From assembly GCA_026745465.1 (NCBI GenBank), contig JACYXH010000249.1:206001-270000 (forward strand): a DNA stretch of 64,000 nt, given 5' to 3'. This stretch comes from Lota lota (taxonomy: Eukaryota > Chordata > Actinopteri > Gadiformes > Lotidae). Positions 12,367-24,819 of the stretch are shown in pieces. Made by a program: the position numbers and the translations under genes. The first letter of the stretch is position 1, and each line of letters starts with the position of its first letter. A model generated the notes under the pieces. That model saw only the letters and a list, made by a program, of their open reading frames with translations, was not told where the DNA came from and did no database searches.

Positions 12367-13370
12367 CTCTCACCCAGCTGCCGCGGGTAGGAGTTTCATG
12401 ACGCCCCAAGTCACCTCACTCACGTTCAGACTTCGCACTGAGCTATCGCTACACAGAAAAGGCGACGGCGCGAACCGCCCAGATCAGAGCTCAAGGTCGG
12501 CGGGGGCCACGCGATGCAGGAGGCGAAGCCTGCTGCTGCAGTGCAGATAAAGAACAAGAATAAAGTTTTACCTCGGGGGCCTTGGCTCGGGAGGTATTAA
12601 ACATGAATGTCTTTTTGTGTGTATTTTGTGTTCATTAATCCTCTTTTAGTTGAATCAAGTTCAATGGTGGTGGCCTTTTGGCTATCTGTCATTGCCACCT
12701 CTGAAATAGAAATAATCATCTTGTGGAAGATGAAATCCACCGTTTAAATAGGAATCCTGTTGGTGGAAACACCGCATATGATATTAATGAGGGAAACTGG
12801 TTTTTCAGAAAGACGGTGGCAGCCATGCCTCCATCTCCAGTTTTATGATTTATGATGTTTCTTCCCCGACATTATACTTTCACTGCAGTGAAAAAGGGGG
12901 AGACAACAATTTAGTGGAGGTAGGATTTATTTAAACTCTGTAAATAGGCAAATGGCACAAACGCTCATGCAGAAAATAATACACCTTTCACTTCCATGTT
13001 TTTTTTCCTCCATATTTTTACCAATAACAAATGTAATGGTCTAGTCTAGTTTTATGGCAGTATGTGGAGAAAATAAATGCATTTAAATAAAATATGCTGT
13101 TCTCAATGTGTTCATTCAAGTTTCTGCTGGAGGTAATGTAGCCTACCTTGCTCAAAAGCACCGCTAAGAGACACATGTAAACCGATATCGATGAACGGAT
13201 AAAGCACACTCATTTACGTTAAAATGTCAATGCATTATTATTTTTTACATAAGGATTTAGATGAGTCATCTACTAATGCTTCCATCAGTGCAGTAATCCA
13301 CCATTTAACCTAAGATGATGAATGAACACTCCGTAGAGCCTCAAAAGAAACGTCAACAAAAAAAGTATTG
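11383..13370. other. Intergenic DNA with a 35-nt poly(C) run
   Basis: No gene recognised. A run of about 35 C residues lies at 12330-12364 and gives rise to a false poly-proline frame. A CpG-rich patch follows to about 12550. Confidence 0.4.
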
Positions 13371-13447
13371 CTATATATATTATATATGTATATATATATA
13401 TATTATATATGTATATATATATATATATTATATATGTATATATATAA
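13371..13447. repeat. (TA)n/TATATG low-complexity block
   Basis: TA dinucleotides interrupted regularly by TATATATG, giving a short-period repeat of roughly 25-35 bases. Confidence 0.85.
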
Positions 13448-13902
13448 TGTAAGTTGCACTCAAAGTGAGCAAGGCTTTCTGAGCGCAGAGCCTGCTGGAG
13501 CCCAGGAGACCCAGACTACGTCAATGAAAGAGCGATAGAGCGCAAGAGAGAGAGCGAGAGCGAGAGCGAGACACTCAGGTAGCAACAGAGCAACAGACAC
13601 GATGATAGTGATGTAAACGTGGACAAATGACTTCAGCAGGAAAAGGTTAAGTTATTTGACTGCCCACACACACACACACTCCCACAGCCTCATTAAAACA
13701 GGGCAGCCTCACTAAAACAGCTATAGGGCAAGAACAAAACAACCCTGTATGTAATACATTATCGTTCCATCTACCCAGAAAGAAAGAACAGGGAAATACT
13801 GCTGGGCCACCATTATTGGGCCAGAAAAAAAAAAAATGTTTCCGACAGCGATCCTTCAATTCACATTCAAGTCATTTCATGTACGATAGATTTCGTTGGA
13901 CT

Positions 13903-14991
13903 TCAGAGATTATGACTAACATTCGCGCTAAGCCCCAGCTCTTCCTCTTTTATGGACACGATTGTTCGATTTTCCAAAGCCTTGGGGCAAGCGCACCGCA
14001 TTTCTGACGGAAAGCCCACCTTCTGGGGGAAGGTGGTGACCCACCTCCACAGGTACTCTATGCCCTCATCACACACCCAGGGGTTCCCGGTGAGGAGCAC
14101 CTTCACCAGCCTGCCCCGCTTCTCCGCAGGGGAAGATAAATGACCCAGCAGACCGAAGGGAATGCTCTGCAGTCGATTGTGATCGAGCAACAGGAGCTCC
14201 AGTTGTCGGAGGCTCTTGAATAGATCTGGGTCAAGCTCCCGCAACAGATTCTGCTGGAGGTAGAGTCGCGTGAGTCGAGGTGTGCTGGCAAAAGTGGCGG
14301 GTGTGAGGGTGCTTATTTTATTATTGACAAGGTTGAGTGACACCAGTTGGTGCAGATGCCTCAGCGCATCCGCCTGCAGTTCTCGTAGATTGTTACCGCT
14401 GAGGTCCAGGTTCCTCAGGTTGGGCAGGTTCCGAAAAAGGGCTGAATCGACCTCTGTTAAGTGGTTGCCTGATAGGTCCATGAAGGTCACGCTGCTGTTG
14501 GCGGGAAACCAGTCGGGATGGGCCGTTTCAATCCGGTTGTCTTTGAGAATGACATTGCGAAGCGGGGCGTGGTGAAGGGCGTTTGGCTGCAGATGGGTGA
14601 GGCGGTTCCCCGTGAGATCCAGCGTGCTCAGGCGAGGGACGCCCTCGAGGAAGTGGGACGGAAGCGTCTCCAGGTTGCTGTGGTACAGCTGGAGGTAGAC
14701 CAGGCCCGGGACGGCGCGCAGGTCGTCGGCTGCGATGGCGCCGAGGTCGGTGGACTGGATGGACAGCCTGGTCGTGCTGTTGGGTAGTCCGTCTGCAGGG
14801 AAACGTGAGAGATTACCCTGGCGACAGACCACCCCGGTGCTCCAGACGGAGGGGGTACATTGGCAATGAGCCGGACAGGAGAGGGGCCCCGAGCCGTCAA
14901 GATGGCAGCCGGAGTCTTTTAGCACAGCGAGCCCCAGGAGGACGTGGAGGAGAACCTTTAGACCACTGTGTGAAACAGAACACCGCCGCAT
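13903..14991 (-). CDS. lrg1: Secreted leucine-rich repeat protein, LRG1-like (copy A)
   Basis: A 362-residue frame from the ATG at 14991. A hydrophobic stretch (about residues 11-26, LKVLLHVLLGLAVL) looks like a signal peptide. An LRRNT cysteine cap (CPAHCQC) follows, then eight to nine 24-residue leucine-rich repeats (for example LSTLDLTGNRLTHLQ). The C-terminal cap, with GNPWVCD and YLWRW and then C-X-C, resembles leucine-rich alpha-2-glycoprotein (GNPW-I/V-CD, RWL). LRG1 is a secreted plasma glycoprotein that modulates TGF-beta signalling; the same role here is inference. N-glycosylation sequons are present (NLS, NST, NSS). A splice-acceptor-like TTTCACACAG precedes codon 10, so the true start might lie in an upstream exon. 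Copy B lies about 0.7 kb upstream on the same strand. Other LRR families such as CPN2 are less likely. Confidence 0.78.
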   Translation of the reverse strand: MRRCSVSHSGLKVLLHVLLGLAVLKDSGCHLDGSGPLSCPAHCQCTPSVWSTGVVCRQGNLSRFPADGLPNSTTRLSIQSTDLGAIAADDLRAVPGLVYLQLYHSNLETLPSHFLEGVPRLSTLDLTGNRLTHLQPNALHHAPLRNVILKDNRIETAHPDWFPANSSVTFMDLSGNHLTEVDSALFRNLPNLRNLDLSGNNLRELQADALRHLHQLVSLNLVNNKISTLTPATFASTPRLTRLYLQQNLLRELDPDLFKSLRQLELLLLDHNRLQSIPFGLLGHLSSPAEKRGRLVKVLLTGNPWVCDEGIEYLWRWVTTFPQKVGFPSEMRCACPKALENRTIVSIKEEELGLSANVSHNL

Positions 14992-15597
14992 TGACACGAG
15001 AAACGTGTCGATAGTGTTGGACTGAGGAACTAGTGAGGCATTTCAGTAGAACAGAGTACGATTTGTTGTAAATGTGTGAGCGAGTGAATGAATGAATCGT
15101 GAATGATTAACTATGTTTCGAAATGTACGCAACAATTAGGTTCTTGTCACTCATTGGATCCTAATGAAAGTACTGTGTTTGTAGTGGACAAAACAAAAGA
15201 ATCGTACATGACTTACCCCATATTTTCGTCCGATGTATTGGTCGATTCTCTTGCTTGGTGCCTTCTGTAGTTTTGTAGCTGGTCCTGCTTGCTTTTGAGG
15301 GCCGGTGTTGCGTGGGCAGAAAATGTTGCAAAAGATAAACAAAGCCAAGCCAATGGAGCAGCTCTTTCAAACCAGAGATCATTTTGCTTTGCAATCTTTA
15401 TTTATTTAACAAGCCAACGTTGGTCCATTTAGTCACAAAAATACATGTCAACTCTACCTATACCTATATTGAGCTATATGATCTAATTACATTTTGTAAT
15501 GCTGAATCTTTTTATTTATTTGAATAATCATGATCAACTCGCGTTACTGTTATCCTTTAAATGTGTAAATGTGCCATGGAACAGCAGAATAAACATT

Positions 15598-15603
15598 TTA
15601 TTT
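15598..15603 (-). promoter_or_regulatory. AATAAA polyadenylation signal for LRG1-like copy B
   Basis: The plus-strand TTTATT reads AATAAA on the minus strand, about 110 bases past the copy B stop codon, in the correct orientation. Confidence 0.5.
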
Positions 15604-15713
15604 GTTGGGGGGAAAACAAGGAAATCTCAGGAAATTGTGTTCAGGAAAGCAAAAAAACAAAAAGAATCAACGGCAAGAGAAAATGCACACGTCGATACCA
15701 AACCACGGACGCG

Positions 15714-16716
15714 TTACGACTCAAGGTTCAGTTCGCCCTCCGACAAGGACGGCAGCGAGCGGCCGGCGAGCGGCCGGGGCGCGGCGCAGCGGATGGTCTC
15801 CGCCAGGAAAGCCTTTCCCTTGTTCTTCTGCAGCCATCTCCACAGGTACTCCACCTTCTGGTCACACAGCCAGGGGTTGCCCGTCAGGTCCAAGCCCTCC
15901 TCGTCCAGGGAGGACAGCGGATCCAGCAGCCCTGGTGGAAAGTGCCTCAGCTGGTTGTCCTCAAGCCCCAGGACTCGGAGTTTGCCGAGGCCCCGGAACA
16001 GGCTCGGGGGGAGCTTGTCCAGGCGGTTGTCGGTGAGGTACAGGTTGGTGATGTTGGCCGTGTGGTGAAACAGCGCCGGGTCCAGGCTGACTAGTTTGTT
16101 TCTCTGCAGGTTCAACCTCTCCAGTTTGATCAGCGGGTCCAGGGACCTGGCCTGGATCTTCTCCAGGCGGTTGTGAGAGAGATCCAGGCTCTCCAGATGC
16201 GGCAGCTTTCGGAGCAAGGCGGCGGGGACGCCGGCCAAGCGGTTCCCGGACAGGTCCAGCCAGGTAAGGCTGCTGTCGTCCGGGAACCACTCGGCCTTGG
16301 CCTCCTCCATCAGGTTGTTCTTAAGAACCAGGGTGGTGAGCGGGGCGTGGCGGAAGACGTCGGCCGGCAGGTCTGCCAGCAGGTTGCCGGGTGAGATCCA
16401 GGGTGTGAAGGCGGGGCACCCCGCGCAGGACGTCGGGGGACAGACTCCTCAGGTGGTTGCTGTACAGGTGGAGGCCCTCCAGGAGAGGCGCGGCGCTGAG
16501 GTGGTGCTCGGAGATGGCGGAGATGTTGGTGTACTGGATGGTGAGCAGGGTGGTGTTGGCGGGAAGCCCCTCGGAGGGGAACTGCGTCAGGGGAACTTCG
16601 GCGCAGACCACCTCGGCCCGTCTGGGGTAGCACTTGCAGAGCGGAGGACAGGCCAGCGCGCCACCAGGGCCGAGCAGAGTCAAGCACAGCAACGGCAGGG
16701 CGAGCCTGGGAGCCAT
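15714..16716 (-). CDS. lrg1: Secreted leucine-rich repeat protein, LRG1-like (copy B), with a 1-nt frameshift
   Basis: Tandem paralogue of copy A. From the ATG at 16716 it encodes a signal peptide (MAPRLALPLLCLTLLG), an LRRNT cap (CPPLCKC) and the first repeats up to LHTLDLT. There the frame breaks: a CCC (plus-strand GGG, 16389-16391) stands where CC would keep frame. Past the extra base, the second frame continues with good repeats (VMEEAKAEWFPD, LTWLDLSGNRLAGVP) and an LRG1-type cap (GNPWLCDQKVEYLWRW) to the stop at 15714. With one base removed the protein would be about 333 residues. A pyrimidine-rich acceptor-like site (TTTCCTCTCCTGAAG) ends two bases before the ATG, suggesting a 5' UTR intron. 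Everything else is intact, so a recent null allele or a homopolymer error is more likely than an old pseudogene. Confidence 0.7.
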
Positions 16717-16982
16717 AGCTTCAGGAGAGGAAAGGTCAACAGACGGACTCGCTTTGAATTCAATCCGTTCAAATACTAGACTTCATCCACAGAGAACACA
16801 GGACGTTAGTGTAATAACGTCAGGCCAGGCTGTAAATGCCCTTTGGTCATTGAAAATAGATCTTCGTACAGCATTGAAAATGTCATTGTAATAAAGTCCA
16901 ATGGATTATTAAAGACTACATGTTAAACGTATGCACACATATGAATAACTTACTGTCTGAAAATAAATGTAGAGCAGTCAAA

Positions 16983-17002
16983 CGGCGCCTTATATTGGCT
17001 CC
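16983..17002 (-). promoter_or_regulatory. Candidate CCAAT/TATA promoter of LRG1-like copy B
   Basis: On the minus strand GGAGCCAATATAAGGCG combines a CCAAT box and a TATAA element about 270 bases before the copy B ATG. Placement is reasonable if the leader contains the small intron suggested by the acceptor next to the ATG. No transcript evidence. Confidence 0.35.
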
Positions 17003-17635
17003 GTCAGTCCCCATTTCCAAAAGACTGGGTTATTAGGGGTACGTGTCGGTCACATATAGTCACTATTTACTCAGTTAATAAGTACCAGCCACCGTACAGC
17101 CAACAGCTAAGGACATACAGTTCCAAAACGTTGTGACTCAAATGTGTCATTTGCGTTACAATGGAAATGTACGATGTGTACAATGTTTATTCAAAGTTTC
17201 AAATAAATTGTTGTTTCTGCTTTTTACTCTCCAATTTGGGAAAATGTGTCACATTTATCAGTAACCGACAGTTGGTTTGTCCCTTGTTTGTACAATTTTG
17301 TACTTTGGATTGATGTTTGAGAGACAAAAAGAGGGGGGCAGAGTAAAGGTTTACATGGTTCCTGCATGTCAATATGGCCAAAGTTTGAATATATGATTAC
17401 GATTTTTAATTCCTGTGGTTTAACTTTGTGCTTGTTATTGAGAAGAACCACAAATATGTGACCATTTGCAAATCAGAGCTCCCTTCAAAAAATGTGATGG
17501 ATCCTAGGATTTTTGGAAAACAATTAGGTCTATGTCTGGGAATAGTAATACTCATGAACTTCCTGATTGTGGGATGAATGACACTGTTGCTGTATATGTT
17601 CATACTGAAATGTTGAATGGTTTTATACTAGCACT

Positions 17636-18780
17636 TTGATTCCTTTTTCAAAACTATCTCCTCTTGCCAGATTACTAGAATCTCTAATTAGTCTGAAGCT
17701 TTAGGAATTCCTACATTCACAGGATATCCTTCCTGTCGTCTTCAGGAATGAAGGTAATAAATGAGTCACTTGATAAACAGCTTCACTGTGTTGGAATCTC
17801 AATAGAACTGTCAAAGCTTTCGACATGGTTGATCATCTTATTTTGAAACAGAGGTTATTAAATATTGTTCGGTTGGCTGGTTTGTAAATTACTTGCTGGT
17901 AGAACCCAGTGAACACAGTTAATTTAACTTACTTCTGATGTGTTATCTGTAAATACTGGAGTTCTCCAAAATCCTGTCATAGGACCTATTCCTTTTAATA
18001 TTTTGATGAACAATCTTGGAAATGCCAATTTGCACTTTTATGCAGATTCATATTATTATACACCATTATTTATGCTTTTTTTCAGCCTTTGAACATTACC
18101 AGAATGCTATTGATGTTGCACAACACCATTTATGCAGTTTACAGCTTGTCATTAATGCAAACAAAACCAAGCTCATGGTTTTCCCCAGAGCCAGGAAAGA
18201 GCCCTTAGTCTTGCCAGGTATTGTCAACCTAGAGGGAGAGGAGAAAGGAAAGGAAAGGAGAAAAAAGGAGAAAGGATATTTGTAGGTGGACTCCTTATTG
18301 AAGACAATTAATGGACACATTTGTCTGACAAATCTGACCAAGAAAGTAAAGCTGAGACTTGGTTTATTTTTTAGAAATAAGTCTTACGGCTGATTATGTT
18401 ACTTTTATGCCAGTCCTTGAATACAGCGCCATTTTACCCTCATGTGCATCGGCTGCAGGTCTGGGGATGGTGGACATGGTATATCATTTTGCACTAAGGT
18501 TCATTACTAATGCAAATGCTCTGACACATCGTTGCCCTTTGCATGTCAACGTCTGCTGAGCCTCACTAGCCAGGCACTAGCTTCAGACTGACTTCAAAAT
18601 GAAGGAACTTCTTTCATGTTTTTAAAACCTTCTTCAAGGGGCTTGGGTCAGCCTCTATAGCCTGTACATGTTTTTGCATGGACTTTCCTGGGGTATCTCT
18701 ATGAATCGGATAAATGATTTCCCCTCATCTGCTTGTACTGAAATGTGTTATATGTTGTCTATGGAGGCTTAACGTGACTC
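17636..18780 (+). mobile_element. Decayed non-LTR retrotransposon (LINE) reverse transcriptase
   Basis: Translation in shifting plus-strand frames gives recognisable reverse transcriptase pieces in the right order: SKAFD-type block as VKAFDMVDHLILKQRL (about 17814), VIGPIPFNILMNNLGNANLHF (about 17978-18040) and the catalytic-box region as YADSYYY, where a functional enzyme would have YADD. After these come CSLQLVINANKTKLMVF (about 18136) and the thumb region MVDMVYHFALRFITNANALTH (about 18470-18530). Many stops and frameshifts show it is dead. The block order matches teleost CR1/L2-type LINEs; the clade was not determined. No 5' end or open second frame is seen. Confidence 0.82.
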
Positions 18781-18902
18781 GCTGTGTTGTTGTATTATGT
18801 CTGGTCACTTTTGACCAAAGTTATCAGTATAAACACACAACGCGTCTATAGATACAAACACTCACACACATTCCATGGGTTTCAGCAATACAGCTCAGTC
18901 TC

Positions 18903-18904
18903 AT

Positions 18905-18991
<87 letters not shown>
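18903..18991. repeat. (CA)n microsatellite
   Basis: Pure CA array of about 44 units. Confidence 0.97.
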
Positions 18992-18992
<1 letters not shown>

Positions 18993-21900
18993 AGATCAGG
19001 GGATTAACTGGTCTGTCCACACCCCAAACTTCTAACGAGGGCAGCTGAGACAAGGAATGCTTAAGGAGGATGGGCTGAGCTGGACACAAATGCACCATGG
19101 GTAATGGAACCCTTCCAACTTGCAGAGAGCGTGTAGGGAGCAGGAAGGACATTTTGCAGTTGTTTTGGAATAGCAGTGGTGAAATAAAGTCAAAATAAAA
19201 CTGCTCAGAATCTGCTGCACTGCTCTCTCAAAGACGTCAACATTCACAAGACACGCGATTTCGTCGCCCCCCTGTAGAGCCGGGAGGGCAACAATGTTTT
19301 CCAACCAGTTTGATATTATCTGGCCCAGCTTGTGTGAGGGGACTGAGACTAAGATCTGTGATTACGGTGGCAACAGACAGGAAACAAACGACCCCTTCCT
19401 CGTAACGGTTGACTCATATCTGGATTCAAATAATTACCATCAGATATAAACCCATGAGTTTCTTCCCATTCATTTTAAATGGCTTACACTGCTGCTTGAC
19501 CACTGACCAGAGCAACAAGTCCTAACCTGGAAAAACACAGGCTTTTAAGAGTGTTTCCATAACGCCAGCAGCTATTATACAAACATACCTCTCGGACCTC
19601 ATTCCTGTCTACATGAGTGGACGTGTTCCCGCAGGATTTGGCGAGTTCTCAGAGAAGACGTGGATAACCAGACAGTAGAACTGGTCCACTGGTAGGCTGA
19701 GCACATATTAACGATCTACAAATGTTTAGTAAGGTTTTGTTCATGATTAGTTCATCATTAACTTAAGGCTTGCCAATGTCTTATGACTGATGTTACTCTT
19801 AAGTGTTACGGTGTTGGGTATATTTCTGGGCCATTTTCTTTGCCCTGATGTATTGCTTTTTAAAATGTGTAAATATTTTGTTCTATGTCTACTAAGTCGT
19901 TGTTGGTACCATGTTCAAATAATTTAATTGTGTTATACTGAGCATTTGATAAATAAAATACACATACACACACACACTAGTTAATTATTGATACTCCTTT
20001 GGATGTGTCTATTTGTTTACATTTTGCTTCAAGCAAACTATTCTATTCACTATTCAAACTGTAGTTCATTTGTTAACAGCGTTATGATTATACAACACGC
20101 ATTTTTCAGTCGCAACATTTTTCCCCCATACAAAACAATCCAACATCAACTCATTGACAGGTCACTGTAGAGTTTCCGTATGTAGAGTTTCCGTATGTAG
20201 AGTTTCAGTATGTTCGCTGTAGAGGATTTCAATAGTAGTCTCTCATGTGATATAAAGTCACAGAGGCTACAGACAGGTGTTCTGCTTCTACTACGCTATA
20301 ATAGTCCCTATAGATGTGCATTATTGGGTTATTGGAGGAGGGCGCACCGTTTGCTGTATTGACAGCTATATTTTCAAGAAAGTCATAACTAGGCTTGGAA
20401 ATGACCAGTAGAATAAAATATGATTTAGAGAGCAGTGGGCACACGCTACAGGCGATGAAGCACTCCATTATGTATGATGACTGCCAATTTGCTTTAGGCT
20501 TTTTTTTTAAAGATTTATCTTAGTGACTCTCGCTAACTGCTTGTACCCTTGCAGTGCTGAGATGGACCTCCTCAGGCAGAGAGTGGACAATCTGTTCAGA
20601 TGAAACGCATGACATTATACTGCAGATGACCTGCCTGCACCGAAGAACACATCAATTATTGTCCATGTGAATAGATAAAGGTACAAGGAACCCAAAAAAC
20701 CTTGTTTGTTGAAGTTTGCATTGGCTTGACTAGATTTAAATATTGTATTTAAATCTGTATTATTAATATATTGACTTTAACATGTCTGTAGATTGGCAAA
20801 ATAATTCACCAAAAGTAGCTCACATTTATATTCAGAAATGCATCTTTAGTATGCATTTCATATACGATCCACATGAAATTAACATACACATTTATTTGAT
20901 ATGTTTACAGGAATTCAATGTATATTCATGTTTTCTTGTTTGTATGTGTTGATCTCCACCAACATCTTTGATGGGGATTAATATTTATGACTTCCATGGT
21001 GAACATATTGATTTTTTTGGCGACTCCCGCTAAACTAATCCATAGAGGACAGAACACATATGAAGGGAAGTTAACCAAGTCAAAGTGCTCAGTTCATTAT
21101 AAAGGCTGTCTAGCTTTGGGTGCTCGACATTCTCTTTGAATGGCAGAGTATGAGTCAGTGTGGAAAGAAAAGGGTATTTTTAATGGAAGCTCTACTACAA
21201 TGGAGCGGATTGACTGATAGGGGTCCAATAAGCCCTTCTCAATTTGCCCTGCCACCATTTGAGCAGAATTGTGTTTGATTTTTATGATGCATTACTGCAT
21301 TTCTTAAATACATACATACATACATGACCATTCCAACTTTTAGAATGGAATATGCTAAATACATGCCATATCTTTTTCAGATACATTTACTTTATTTTTC
21401 ACTATGCTTTTTAGAATAGTTTCTAGTAAATAATATTTATCATCTATGTTCCATCTTTTATCATATACTACACACAAACATGTGCGTTTGTGTGTGTACC
21501 AGTTTCATAAATATCACACTTGACCACTTGCATATATTCAGTGGCACATAAACATTTCTGTATATAGTATAATTTACAGCATTGTTTATGATACTTTGAC
21601 ATTGGCCCTACAGCTTTTCTCTGCTCCCTTAAGCTGCCGCAACACATAAACCCCTCAGGGTATCAATCAAGTTTAGGGTTACTTAGAACTCCTAATCGGT
21701 CAAACGCAAGGCTGTCCTTTGTCCCATGTAAGTATCCACGAACACTGGCAGGGCCTTTATGCTGCTTAACATACAGTACAGCCCTGTGGATGATTAACAC
21801 CTTGTGCTTCCCTTTTCCCAATTATGAATCAGAGAAAATGGATCCTCCGGCGTCGTTGATTCATTTAAGTTGAATGAAGCAATAGACAAAGAAAGGAAGT

Positions 21901-23315
21901 GTCAGTAACAGAAAATACCAGATGGGTAATATTCACATCTGTAAAAACTGCACTTGTAATCCTTAAACTATATACAGACTGCTATACACTACACACGTAG
22001 TGTGCACCTTTTATTGCTTTACGAAGATACAACTATTTGTTTCCATTATATTAAAAAACAACATTAAAACACTTTGTGTGCGTTCAAGATTAACACTTCA
22101 GGTAAGTACATAATTTTCTCAATTTGTCGGTACCATTATTTTTTATATTTATACTGCAAGGATGATGCAGACCTATGGGCCCATTGTCAGGGGCAGTTTG
22201 CATGTTCCATGTGCCGCAGCAGACTACAGTCTAGCGCCCTCTCCTGGGGCACCGATGTTAAAGTAGCCAGTCCTGATAGTTTCAGCACAAAACGAGTGAA
22301 GACGTGGTTTCAAATTACGCCAGTGGGGTTTTACAACAATCTAACAATAACAGGGCTCGGAGAGGGGCCTTTCAAAAGAAACATTGAACAAAACAAAACG
22401 ACAAGCATTTAGCCTACACAATGAACATTTGTTGAACAATATAACTGGGCACCACCTACAAGCATCATGGATTTGTATTTCTTCGGAGCGACGGATGTAC
22501 CGGTTAACTTATCTCATCAACCGTTAGACATCCCAACAAAAGAATAGCCTCATCAACTTGGTGTGATTGCCTTTGTATAAACGCTGAGGTAAATAACGAG
22601 GGTTCACAGGCCACCTTTTCCAATCCCGTCTAGGCTGTCATAGATGAGATACATACAAAATAAAGCACAACCAATTAGCATATTAATGTTGATGGGAGTG
22701 CTGTACACCCTACAATCATTGAGGCAAAATAAACAAAGGATAAATAAAACCTTATTTTGGAGAAGAAGGTATGCAGGTTGATGTTAACTGTAGACTCAAG
22801 ATGTCTGAAAGAACCACATTGAAAACAGCAAAACAGAACTGCACACACTACACAGAACTGGAAACTCATACATTTTTCCCGTTAGGGGCTATAGCTGAAT
22901 GCCAAATGGTCTGGGTCAAATAAAATGGGCCCTAACAGTGAGTGAGACAATATGAGATCCACCTCATGGACCAACTAAGACAGAAACCAAACGACACATT
23001 TTCAGATATACTATTAACTATTTGTTTAACAATTTATTTGTGAAGATGGAGAAATTAACATCTGAATTGCTACAATGGTTTTGGTGTTTCTTCATTGTTT
23101 TATTATGTGTGCTATATTATAATAAAAAAGAAAGTCAGACATCCAAATTCAAGACTGATTATAATGCAATGCTGTCCCTTTCTTAAGAATATCAAACATT
23201 TACAAGGGAGACATATATAATATGTCTCACTTGTGGATACCAGTGAGACATACCAGTCATATTTGGTATCCATATAAAGAAGAGAAGATTTATCACAATT
23301 ACCTGGGATATTATT
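18992..23315. other. Intergenic DNA, nothing recognised
   Basis: AT-rich unique sequence. A 15-bp unit (GTAGAGTTTCCGTAT) is repeated three times at 20167-20211. No exon of SLC66A3, which lies between KCNF1 and ROCK2 in mammals, could be recognised. Confidence 0.35.
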
Positions 23316-23379
23316 AAGACACAGACACAGACACAGACACAGACACAGACACAGACACAGACACAGACACAGACACAGA

Positions 23380-23470
<91 letters not shown>
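23316..23470. repeat. (ACAGAC)n then (CA)n array
   Basis: About eleven ACAGAC hexamers pass into about 45 CA dinucleotides. Confidence 0.95.
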
Positions 23471-23471
<1 letters not shown>

Positions 23472-23831
23472 AGAAAAATAGGATAGGATCAGGCCTCTAT
23501 TTGTTCTTTGCTGCTCATTGTCTCTATATGGTCTCTTCCTGGCTGGCATCCCTCCAGCTGTATTACACAACAGATGAACAATGTTCTTTATTCTTGTTAA
23601 AAAAGAAACATTTCCAGGATGATCCAGTATCTGTGATGGTAGATAGATCGGTTGCATTTTGCAGTCTATATACAGTGGGAGCAACCACATAGGTTTGGTT
23701 TACGTCACAGAATATGCTCAACTGTAGAATAAAAATACAATAAAATAAAAATCATCCAAACATCCTTGTTCTGCCCGGGGTTAACTGTGGAGAAAAAAAA
23801 GAATGAAAAACAGAATGTGAGAAATAACATC

Positions 23832-23934
23832 CCTGGCACGCACGCACACGCAGACCCTGGCACGCACGCACACGCAGACCCTGGCACGCACGCACACGCA
23901 GACCCCCCCCCCCCCCCCCCCGCCCCCCCCCCCC
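23832..23934. repeat. 24-bp minisatellite with poly(C)
   Basis: Three perfect copies of a 24-bp unit starting CCTGGCACGCACGCACACG are followed by 19 C, one G and 12 C. The repetitive peptides are artefacts of the 24-bp period. Confidence 0.93.
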
Positions 23935-24813
23935 GCTGGTCACAAGATGCACACACAAAAATCCACATCAACAGGAAGACAGCTGGATTCTATTGCAGAC
24001 AGAGCTCAAACTAAACCACCAAAAGGCAACAGTGTCTTTTCTAGTGGTCACTTGAGTATTATCCGTCTAGTGAACCGCAGAAGTTATTGCTAAGATTCTG
24101 TGCAACGGACTGTCCAAAATAACCACGTTAAAAACTTGTCCCAGAGCATTAGTCATCAGACCCATCCTAGTGCCACCATGCATCTTCGTCAGCAACCTGT
24201 TGGCTGGGCCAGAGCGAGGCCAGGGACTCAAACCAAGAGGCGCCCGCCAGGGCGTCGCGTAACAAAGGAACTGGAGGAAAAGGTTCACGGCTTTCCCGTT
24301 CTGTGTAGTGTGTGGAGTTCCGTTTTGCCGTTTTCAATGTGGTTTGAGGACTTTCAGCCATCTTAAGTCTACAGTAAAAATACTATTTCAGCAACTTAAA
24401 AGCTACAAACCACAACAAACATTGTACAAAATGCAGACTCCAAATGCACACTAAAAGCACACAGGTCATGCAGCTAGCTACGTGGACAACGCCTCAAACT
24501 CATGCGTCATTTACCCCCTCTTTCCTCCGTTTACCTGGCCCCTCCTCAGAAGAACCTATCATCTTCATCACTATCCACCTCATCCAGCGACCAGCTCCAG
24601 TCTCCCAGGCCAAACTCTAGCACCCTGGAACAGCGGAGGACACAGCCTTCAAGTTCCCCAGTCCGTCCGCTCAGCCCCCCCCACCCCTAGGCTGGCAACA
24701 GGTCCAATACATGCCAGGAGGCGGTAGAGAGTTGCTTTCATGCAAACCCCGTTGTGAAGACGCCATGCGATTAAAACTGGTTGCACCCCACCGTGAGGTG
24801 GGTTTTTCTTCAC

Positions 24814-24819
24814 TTTATT
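24814..24819 (-). promoter_or_regulatory. Candidate rock2 polyadenylation signal
   Basis: The plus-strand TTTATT reads AATAAA on the minus strand about 1.33 kb past the rock2 stop codon. ATTAAA variants occur closer, near 26020-26025 and 25988-25993, so the true 3' end is not settled. Confidence 0.35.
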
